Assembly (NCBI GenBank): GCA_012931725.1
Contig: CM022947.1
Coordinates: 18,793,554 to 18,857,553, forward strand
Origin: Litsea cubeba
Taxonomy: Eukaryota > Streptophyta > Magnoliopsida > Laurales > Lauraceae
Reading direction: 5' to 3'
DNA: 64,000 bases
Shown here: in pieces, positions 56,107-64,000 of the stretch
Numbering within the stretch: position 1 is the first letter of the stretch
How the letters are laid out: every line of letters starts with the position of its first letter
Notes under the pieces: generated by a model
What the model was told of the DNA's origin: nothing
The model's database searches: none
What the model saw: only the letters and a program-made list of their open reading frames with translations
Translations under genes and position numbers: made by a program

Positions 56107-56390
56107 ATCCTCTTTGGATTACAACTTCTCTCACCTTCAGACTTGGTGTGTGACCAAGCTTGAATAAGAGAAGGTCGTTGTATCCTGGGGCGGTTATGAT
56201 CTTCTCTGGATTACAACCTCTCTCACCTTTAGACTTGGTGTGAAACCAAGATTGAATAAGAGAAGGTTATTGTATCTTGGGGGCGGTTCTGATCCTCTTT
56301 GTATTACAACCTCTCTCACCTTCAGACCTGGTGTGTGACCAAGCTTGAATAAGAGAAGGTCATTGTATCCTGGGGGCGGTTCTATTGAGA
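56107..56390 (+). repeat. Tandem repeat, three ~92 bp units
   Basis: Units share attacaacctctctcacctt, agacttggtgtg, ttgaataagagaaggt and tgtatcctgggggcggtt. Unit starts are about 56116, 56208 and 56301. Non-coding. Confidence 0.85.
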
Positions 56391-56690
56391 TTGTATATGG
56401 GCTTCATCCCAAGGGGCGGAATTCGTCCTAAAGAGAGCGTTATGAGAGCTGCCTTGCCCAATTGTTGTTGTTGCTACTCTTCGAATTCCTCCAACAATGA
56501 ATAGTGCCAGGATTCACAAATCATGCCTCGGCAGTTCTATTGAGAACCTTCACATCTGGGCATCCCAATGGGTGAAACTCATCCTAAAGAGAGCATCATC
56601 AGAGGTGCCTCAGCCAATTGTCGCTGCTTCTGCTGCTACTCTTCGATTTCCTCCAACAGTACACAGTATCAGGATTCACAAATCGGGTAT
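56380..56690 (+). repeat. Tandem repeat, two ~155 bp units
   Basis: Units share ttctattgaga, gggc-atcccaa-ggg, tcctaaagagagc, tgctactcttcga, ttcctccaaca and aggattcacaaatc. It abuts the 92 bp array. Divergence is higher than in that array. Confidence 0.7.
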
Positions 56691-56739
56691 TACGTTTTTT
56701 ATTTATTTAATTTGAGAGCAACCCCTATTTCTGTAGCTT

Positions 56740-57985
56740 TATTTCCAACACTAAATAAAACTTAAGAGACTCACTTGGGCCCAAACCAAGCTACAATTAA
56801 TTCCCTTACCCAAGGGTAGCTTGGGTTGAGTTTGGGTTAAATTAGGTTGAAGTCATGTATCAAGACTTTTCTTAAAATTGATTTGTTTTTGAAAGGGTAT
56901 TATATTCAGAAAATGTATAAATGATGTATATAATATAGTCAAATTTAGTAGTTTTAATTTGGTTCGGTTTACACATAAGTTCAACTGGGACCCGAAAATA
57001 GAACAACCCAAAAATTGTTTTGGATGAGTTCAGCCATGGCGGTCCAGGCTTGAGTTAAAGAAGGATGAACGTTTTCTATTATATATGTACACATATATAT
57101 ATATATAAATATTTGTAAAGAGACATGTAGGAATTACTGCACCTGTATCTAATTTGGTTGATTTGAACAGCTACTTGTTAGCAAAGTTCCTAAATCCAGG
57201 TTCGATTCCCGGCAGGTGAATTTTTGCTATAAAATATTTTTCTCCTTAACAGAAAAACCAATTTTTTTGACATTTACCTTTATTTTCTGTGTTCATAGCG
57301 AGGGTCGTCGTCGACCATGAGCAGGCATGTTTCCTCATCTTCTTTCTTCTTCCTCTCTTTCCCAAATCCAATCCAATGTTGGAGAAATTCACATGTCCCC
57401 CCCAAAGATTACATGAAGAGGAGATGGAGCTTGGCTGAGCCAAATTATGCCAGGCGGGGCCTGGATATGCCTCAACCCCACCTAACCCAAGCCATAAACA
57501 CCCCTAGGCAAGATGTACAAGTTTTGACTTGATCCAGCAATGGATCCAACATTTTGGCGTGGCAGCCAGAATTACACTGCCCTAGTATTATTAGATTGTG
57601 AAAGCAATGTCTCCTCAACAATGGGGCTAGAATTCACAATTAATTATCAGATTCATTTTGGGCTCAATTCTTTGTATCGAATCAAATTTCTAGAAAGTCT
57701 AAGACTTGCATGCTTATCAAAATGGCAAAATTGAGAAAACAATAGAGAAAACCACAAATGGCATCTAATGATCTCCTCATTGGCGGAAAATGAGATGCAT
57801 CCACAAAAATCCTAGGAAAGTGATGGTTATATATATATCCACATAGTCGGCCGACAATGATGGAGCCAAGGTTTTTTTTTTTTTCTCGCGGCACTATATT
57901 TATTTTTATTGTTTTGAACTAATTTGAATTTATTTTCCACATGTTTTTAATATATCTAAACAAAAACTCAAAATTTGAAAATCCC
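56740..57985 (+). repeat. 2.1 kb unit, copy 1, second half
   Basis: From actaaataaaact through the tRNA-like segment (57139-57219) and the aaatggcatctaatgatctcc block to the aaatccc before 57986. It aligns to 61285-62631 of copy 2 and 63420-64000 of copy 3. Non-coding. Confidence 0.8.
57139..57219 (+). pseudogene. tRNA-like segment, copy 1
   Basis: Acceptor-like gcacctg/caggtga and a T-arm ccagg-ttcgatt-cccgg-like hairpin with a B box ggttcgattcc. No proper anticodon stem can be drawn. A relic, not a working tRNA. Confidence 0.5.
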
Positions 57986-58724
57986 TTAATATTGAGAGAG
58001 GGAGAAATCTAGCGTGCTAATTTTTTATGTATTGAATGATCTTTCTTTCGTTCTTTTTTTTTTTCTTAAAGTTTTTGGTTGGTAATCTCCACGTAATCTT
58101 AGAAGATTTGTTTGGATGTGGAGAAATCATGTGGACAATACAGGTGAAGAATTCAACTAATTTGAATTTTTGAGGACTTTTCTGTGTTTTAATCTCTTCC
58201 AAAACGTCAATAAAGATATGTAGACAAATTTAACTTGTTGATAATTTTTTTATTGTAGAAATAGAAATGATTTTTGCACTGCCATTATATTGAAATGGTA
58301 TGTTTTCAAATCTCTAATTGCAAATCTATTTAAAGGATTACATGTAGCATGGCTTTTAAAAAACTCTTAGTCATAAATCCAACTAAGTGCCTATTTTATG
58401 AACTGTTTGTCTTTCCTAAAAACCCAAAAAAGGGGATCGATTGAGAATTTTTCAATGAAATTTGAATGGATCTGGGCCCTACAAAGAGGTAGAAAGTTAT
58501 TTAGCAGTATTGCCAGATTTGTATTGATAGTTTGACCAAAGGAAAGGAAGTGAAATTGAAAGAGTGGAAAGGAATAGAAAACACTAATCCATCAAAATGA
58601 ACAAATAGCCATGACCAATTCAAAATAGATTTAAAATTGGCACATGTATTGCTAGTTTGACCAGAGGAAATGAAGTGAATGAAAGAGTGGAAAGGGGATT
58701 TCTTGCTTCCAAAGTGTTTGATAC
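57986..58724 (+). repeat. 2.1 kb unit, copy 1, first half
   Basis: Starts ttaatattgagagaggg and runs to ccaaagtgtttgatac, where a foreign LTR begins. It aligns to 60526-61240 and 62631-63380. The unit has two internal copies of a tttgaccaaaggaaa phrase. Confidence 0.8.
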
Positions 58725-60525
58725 TGTAACACCCCGACCCGCCTTAATCTCGATTTAGAGTTAATTAATTGAGATTAATTGCTTAATGAATGTTTTGATT
58801 GTGATTGGACTTGATTAGGTAGAATTAGTAGGGTTTGACCATTTACTAGGTAGATTATGACTTTTGGAGTGTTTTGGGTTTTGTGTGTATTTAGGAATTT
58901 TGGATTTTTGGTGCATTGCATAGTGCATTTCATGGATTGTTGTTTACATACTTTGGCCCATTCAATTCGGATCCATTTAGACCCATTTCCAGCCCATTCA
59001 CTTAACCCGAGCCCTTTCTTGCAAATTCAATCCTTTTTGTAGACTTGCATGCAGTGTAGGAAAAATTGGCTTTAAAAGCCCTAACCTAGCCATTTCTTCT
59101 TTCCTTCTCCATTTCCAACAGCTGAGAGCTTATCTCCTCTTCCTTCATTACTCCCAGCTGAATCATCTCCTTCTACCACTTCATCTTCTTTATTTCCCTG
59201 GAAAGGAGATCATCTTCTAGGCTCAAGAACCTCCTCCATCTCTACATTTTTCTTGCTCTTGGTAAGCTTCATCCTTAATAATCATTTCCTTTTTATTTAC
59301 TTCAGTCCTAGGATGTGAGATTCGTGCATGCATCATCTTCTTCCTCATTCATTTTCTTCCATTTCGTTTTCACCATTCTAGGTGCATTTTGGGCTTGCAT
59401 TTTTGGGGGTTTGTGTTTGGAAGCTTGGATTGGCTAAGAGAGGTTGGTTGGTGTAGGAAATTCGAATTTTAGCACCAAGGCAATTTAACTCATATACATT
59501 TGTATGCATGCTTCTCTATTTGATTCATGGATATGTTTAATCATGTAGAAACCCTTCTCCTTGCTCAAGGATAGGTCTTTGAATGAATGGTTTTTGTTAA
59601 TGTATATGGGATTGATTGAATGGATTTTTATGAGCATTTTAGAAGCTCAATATCATCATTTTATTGTGACTTGAATCATGGGAAAAGACCCTGAATGGTC
59701 TGGAAAGAAACAAAGGAAGAACAGATTTCGGACCCAGGATTTTGATAGTTCGCTCTAGCGAGCGTGAGTGCACGCTCGAGCGAAGGGCTCTCTGGGAGGG
59801 TTCGCTCGAGCGAACTTTGGTCCGATCGAGCGAACTGCTCTCTATTTGGGGTCCGCTCGAGTGACCATCTTGACGCTTGAGTGAACCTGATGCCTGCAGT
59901 ATGCAGACTTCCAACGACCATAACTTTTTAACTGTATGTCCGTTTTTGGATATCTACATACCGTTGGAAAGCTCGTGATATGTAGAACCCAACAAAAAGT
60001 AAATTTATTTGATTTGAATCTTAGAAAAGGATAATTGTTGGATTTTTTACATAATTGTGACAAATGGATGTTTCCATGAAATAGATATTGAACCGTAGCT
60101 TGTTCTAGTTGATTGGCCTGATAGATGGACCTGTAGGATGTGCACCCCGAACTTTATCATGACCAATGGGTTTGTTTAATTGTGGATATGGATTGAGTAA
60201 CCATACCCACAAGGGACCTTGTGTTCTTCGAATTGTACCGAACCAAATGTGTTCTATTAAGGGATTCGACATCCTAATTATGTAACGCCAAGGGGTCCTT
60301 TGTAGCCCAATAATGTCGAAATCCTTAATACTACCCCGAGTTAGACGGTGAAGACCACATGTGTTCCCAAGACCATAGGCCTGCCTTGATTCCGAATATA
60401 ATATTTCTGTACATGCATTGCATTCCGTTTCCTGTATTCCAGTATGACTTGATCATACTTCTGTTAGTTACGTACATTCTGTTACATATCTGTTATATTG
60501 TATCTATTTCTAACTCCGTTCAGTT
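58725..60525 (+). mobile_element. Tekay/Del-type LTR, 3' end missing
   Basis: The start tgtaacaccccgaccc is characteristic of LTRs of Tekay/Del chromoviruses. A promoter-like tggctttaaaagccctaa is at about 59068. A cluster of cgctcgagcgaac-type motifs is at 59748-59885, followed by ccataactttttaactg, also usual there. No matching target duplication and no terminal CA at the right edge were found, so the LTR is truncated where unit copy 2 begins. No internal coding region is present. Confidence 0.7.
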
Positions 60526-62631
60526 AATATTGAGAGAGGGAGAAATCTAGCGTGCTAATTTTTTATGTATTGAATAACTTTCTTTTGTTCGTTTTTTTTT
60601 CTTAAACTTTTTGGTTGGTAATCTCCACGTGATCTTGGAAGATTTGTTTGGAAGTGAAGATTAGTTCACGATGCTAATTTGAATTTTTGAGAACTTTTCC
60701 GCGTTTTAATCTCTTCCAAAACGGCAATAAAGATCTATAAACAAATTTAAGTTGTTAATAATTTTTTTATTGTAGAAATAGAAATGATTTTTCACTGCCA
60801 TTATATTGAAATGGTATGGTTTCAAATCTCTAATTGCAAATTTATTTAAAGGATTACATGTAGCATGGCTTTTTTAAAAGCTCTGAATCATAAATCCAAA
60901 TAAGTGCCTATTTTATGAACTGTTTGTCTTTCCTAAAAACCCACAAAAGGGGATCGATTGAGAATCTTTTAATGAGATTTGAAGGGATCTGGGCCCTATA
61001 GTGTGGTAGAAAGTTATTTAGCAGTATTGCGAGATCTATTTGATGGTTTGACCAAAGGAAAGGAAGTGAAAATGAAAGAGTGGATGGAATTGAAAATACC
61101 AATCCATCAAAATGGACAAATGGCCTCCACCAATTGAAAATAGATTTAAAATTGGCACAAGTATTGCTAGTTTGACCAAAGGAAATGCAGTGAATTAATG
61201 AAAGCGTGGAAAGGGGATTTCTTGCTTCCAAAGTGTTTGTTACTTGAACTCTAATTTTTTGGTTTTCTTCGCCTTGTTCATTTCCATCACTAAATAAAAC
61301 TTATGAAACTCACTTGGGCCCAAACCAAGCTACAGTTGTCTTACCCAAGGGCAACTTGGGTTGCGTTTGGATTAAATTAGGTTAAGTCATGTGTGAAGAC
61401 TTTTCTTAAAATTGATTTTTTTTATGGGTATCATATTAAGAAAATGTATAAGTGAGGTATATTGTATTGTCAAATTTAGTAGTAATAATAAATTTGTGTA
61501 TTTTTATAATTATACTTAAGTTGCATAATGAAAGCCCAAACTGAAAAGCGACCAAAATTCCGGATGGGTTTGGTTCGGTTAACACATAAGTTCAATTGGG
61601 ACCCGAAAATAGAACAACCCAAAAATTCTTTTGCCTGAGCTCCGCTATGGAGGTCCAGGTTTGAGCTAAAGAAGGAAGGACACTTTCTATTATATATGCA
61701 CACATATATATAAATATTTCCAAAGAGACATGTAAGCATAACCGCACCTGTAGCTAATTTGGTTGATTTGAACAGCTACTTGTTAGCAAAGTTCCTAAAT
61801 CCAGGTTCGACTCCTGGCAGGTGCATTTTTGTTATAAATTATTTTTCTCCTTAACTGAAAAACCAATTTTTTTTGTGGTAGACGTCGACCCTTTTTTTTT
61901 TGTGGTTCATGTTTACCTTTATTTTCTAGGTTGATAGCGGAGGGTCATCGTCGGCCCTGAGCAGGCATGTTTCCTCATCATCTTCCTTCTTCCTCTCCTC
62001 CCCAAATCCAATCCTATGATGGAGAGATTCAAATGTCCGCCCCAAGAATTACATGAAGAGGAGATGGAGCTTGGTCGAGCCAAATTATGCCAAGCGGGGC
62101 CTGGATATGCCTCAACCCCACCTAACCCGAGCCATAAACAACCCTAGGCGAGATGTACAAGTTTCAACTTGATCCGGCAATGGATCCAACATTTTGGCGT
62201 GGCAGCCAGAATTACACTACCCTAGTGATAGATTGTGAAAGCAATGTCTCCTCAACAATGGGGCTAGAATTCAAAATTAATTATCAGATTCATTTTGGGA
62301 TCAATTCTTTGTATCGAGTCTGATTTCTAGAAATTCTAAGAGTTGCATTCTTATCAAAATGGCAAAATTGAGAAATCAATAGAGAAAACCCCAAATGGCC
62401 ATCTAATAATCTCCACATTGGCGGAAAATGAGAAGCATCCACAAAAATCCGAGGAAAGTGAAGGTCTCCGATACACACACAAACACACATAGTCGGTCGC
62501 CAATGATGGAGCCATGGTTTTTTTTTTCATGGTGCACTATATTTATTTTCATTCTTTTTTTCCTAAATTGAATTTATTTCCCACATGTTTTTTATATAGC
62601 TAAATAAAAACTCAAAATTTGAGAATCCCTT
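60526..62631 (+). repeat. 2.1 kb unit, copy 2 (complete)
   Basis: Begins ttaatattgagagaggg and ends before ttaatactgagagaggg of copy 3. It includes a tRNA-like segment at 61744-61825. ORFs of about 100 codons on the minus strand (for example 60908-61231) recur in copy 3 with a frame break, so I treat them as chance. Confidence 0.85.
61744..61825 (+). pseudogene. tRNA-like segment, copy 2
   Basis: Best-kept copy: acceptor gcacctg/caggtgc pairs perfectly over seven bases and the T arm ccagg-ttcgact-cctgg is perfect. The middle lacks a normal D arm and anticodon stem. Possibly a decayed tRNA or the head of an old SINE. Confidence 0.5.
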
Positions 62632-64000
62632 AATACTGAGAGAGGGAGAAATCTAGCATGCCAACTTTTAATGTATTGAATGATCTTTCTTTCGTTCTTT
62701 TTTTTTCTTAAATTTTTTTGTTTGGTAATCTGCACGTGATCTTAGAGGATTTGTTTGGATGTGGAGAAATCATGTGGACAATACAGGTGAAGAATTCAGT
62801 TCACAATGCTAATTTGAATTTTTGAGAACTTTTCCGCATATTAATCTCTTCCAAAACATCAACAAAGATCTAAAGACAAATTTAAGTTGTTGATAATTTT
62901 TTATTGTAGAAATAGAAATGATTTTTCCACTGCAGTTATAGTGAAATGGTATGTTTTCAAATCTCTAATTGCAAATTTATTTAAAGGATTACATGTAGCA
63001 TGGCTTTTTTAAAAGCTCTGAGTCATAAATCCAAATCAGTGCTTATTTTATGAACTGTTTGTCTTTCCTAAAAACCCACAAAAGGGGATCAATTGAGAAT
63101 TTTTTAATGAGATTTGAAGGGATTTGGGCCCGACAGTGTGGTAGAAACTTATTTAGCAATATTGCCAGATCTGTTTGCTGGTTTGACCAAAGGAAAGGAA
63201 GTGAAAATGAAAGAGTGGAAGGGAATTGAAAATACCAATCCATCAAAATGGACAAATGGCCTCCACCAATTGAAAATAGATTTAAAATTGGCACAAGTAT
63301 TGCTAGTTTGACCAAAGGAAATGAAGTGAATTAATGAAAGAGTGGAAATGGGATTTCTTGCTTCCAAAGTATTTGTTACTTGAACTCTAAATTTTGGGTT
63401 TTCTTCGCCTTGTTCATTTCCAATACTAAATAAAACTAAAGAAACTCACTTGGGCCCAAACCAAGCTACAGTTGTCTTACCCAAAGGCAACTTGGGTTGC
63501 ATTTGGGTTAAATTAGGTTAAGTCATGTATGAAGACTTTTCTTAAAATTGATTTTTCTAATGGTATTATATTAAGAAAATGTATAAGTACGGTATATAAT
63601 ATTGTCAAATTTAGTAGTTATAATAAATTTGTGTATTTTTATAGTTATACTTAAGTTGCATAATGAAAGCCCGAACTGAAATGCGACCAAAATTCCAGAT
63701 GGGTTTGGTTCTATTAACACATAAGTTCAAATGGGACCCAAAAATAGAACAACCCAAAAATTCTTTTGCCTGAGCTCAGCCATGGAGGTCCAGGTTTGAG
63801 CTAAAGAAGGAAGGATGCTTTCTATTATGTATGTACACATATATATATTAATATTTCCAAAGAGACATGTAGGCATAACCACACCTATAGCTAATTTTGT
63901 TTATTTGAACCACTCCTGGCAGGTGCATTTTTGCTATAAATTATTTTTCTCCTTAACTGAAAAACCAATTTTTTTTTGTGGTAGACGTCGATTTTTTTTT
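62632..64000 (+). repeat. 2.1 kb unit, copy 3 (runs off window)
   Basis: Same unit as 60526-62631, cut by the window edge. Its tRNA-like segment (63881-63927) lost about 35 bases from the middle. Confidence 0.85.

Noticed and set aside
57139..57219. Functional tRNA
   Set aside because: No anticodon stem-loop can be formed and the 3' acceptor base is changed in this copy.
60908..61231. 107-codon minus-strand ORF with a relative at 63043-63367
   Set aside because: It is preserved in two unit copies only with a frame break between them and is absent as an ORF in copy 1. No domain is seen.

Overview
This is a 64 kb stretch of a plant nuclear genome. The evidence is two plant-type protein genes with plant splice signals, plant-specific retroelement lineages (Athila and a chromovirus), several hAT transposons, RTE and L1 LINEs, tRNA-derived SINEs and a nuclear tRNA-Gly. 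The species cannot be named from sequence alone. Most of the window is layered mobile DNA.

Region by region. 1-4.9 kb holds decayed RTE-type LINE copies, a SINE and a short tandem repeat. 5.3-29.1 kb is one minus-strand gene, a UBR7-type protein (UBR box plus PHD finger). Its second intron is 21.8 kb because it carries a 17.2 kb Athila retrotransposon (7659-24876, TSD AGGTT), which itself carries a 6.5 kb chromovirus (13850-20356, TSD TGCAC). A 970 bp non-autonomous hAT element (26557-27526) is also in this intron. The last short UBR7 coding exon is not recognisable in the window.

30.2-33.8 kb is a hAT transposon with a decayed TTF/DUF4371-type transposase. 34.3-36.6 kb is a long-TIR, MULE-like element that encloses the 3' end of an NLR disease-resistance gene. 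39.26-39.63 kb is an intact SDHAF4 (succinate dehydrogenase assembly factor 4) gene, with the end of a hAT element 88 bp before its start codon. 39.8-41.6 kb is another decayed RTE LINE. 42.3-46.3 kb is a minus-strand L1 that contains a Harbinger/Tourist-like MITE, which in turn contains a plus-strand L1; a second (hAT) MITE also sits in the outer L1.

47-54.4 kb holds a SINE split by a hAT element, a small hAT remnant, and a 4.4 kb hAT-type element (49969-54356, TSD GACTCAAC) filled by a satellite array. The array has about 146 bp monomers in an A-B-C order that repeats about every 440 bp. An intact tRNA-Gly(UCC) follows at 54474. From 56 kb to the end there are small tandem arrays and about three copies of a 2.1 kb non-coding unit that carries a tRNA-like segment, interrupted by a piece of a Tekay/Del-type LTR.

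Only UBR7, SDHAF4 and the tRNA look like functional host genes. Target-site duplications give an explicit insertion order for most transposons. All family calls come from reading translated motifs by eye; no database search was run.
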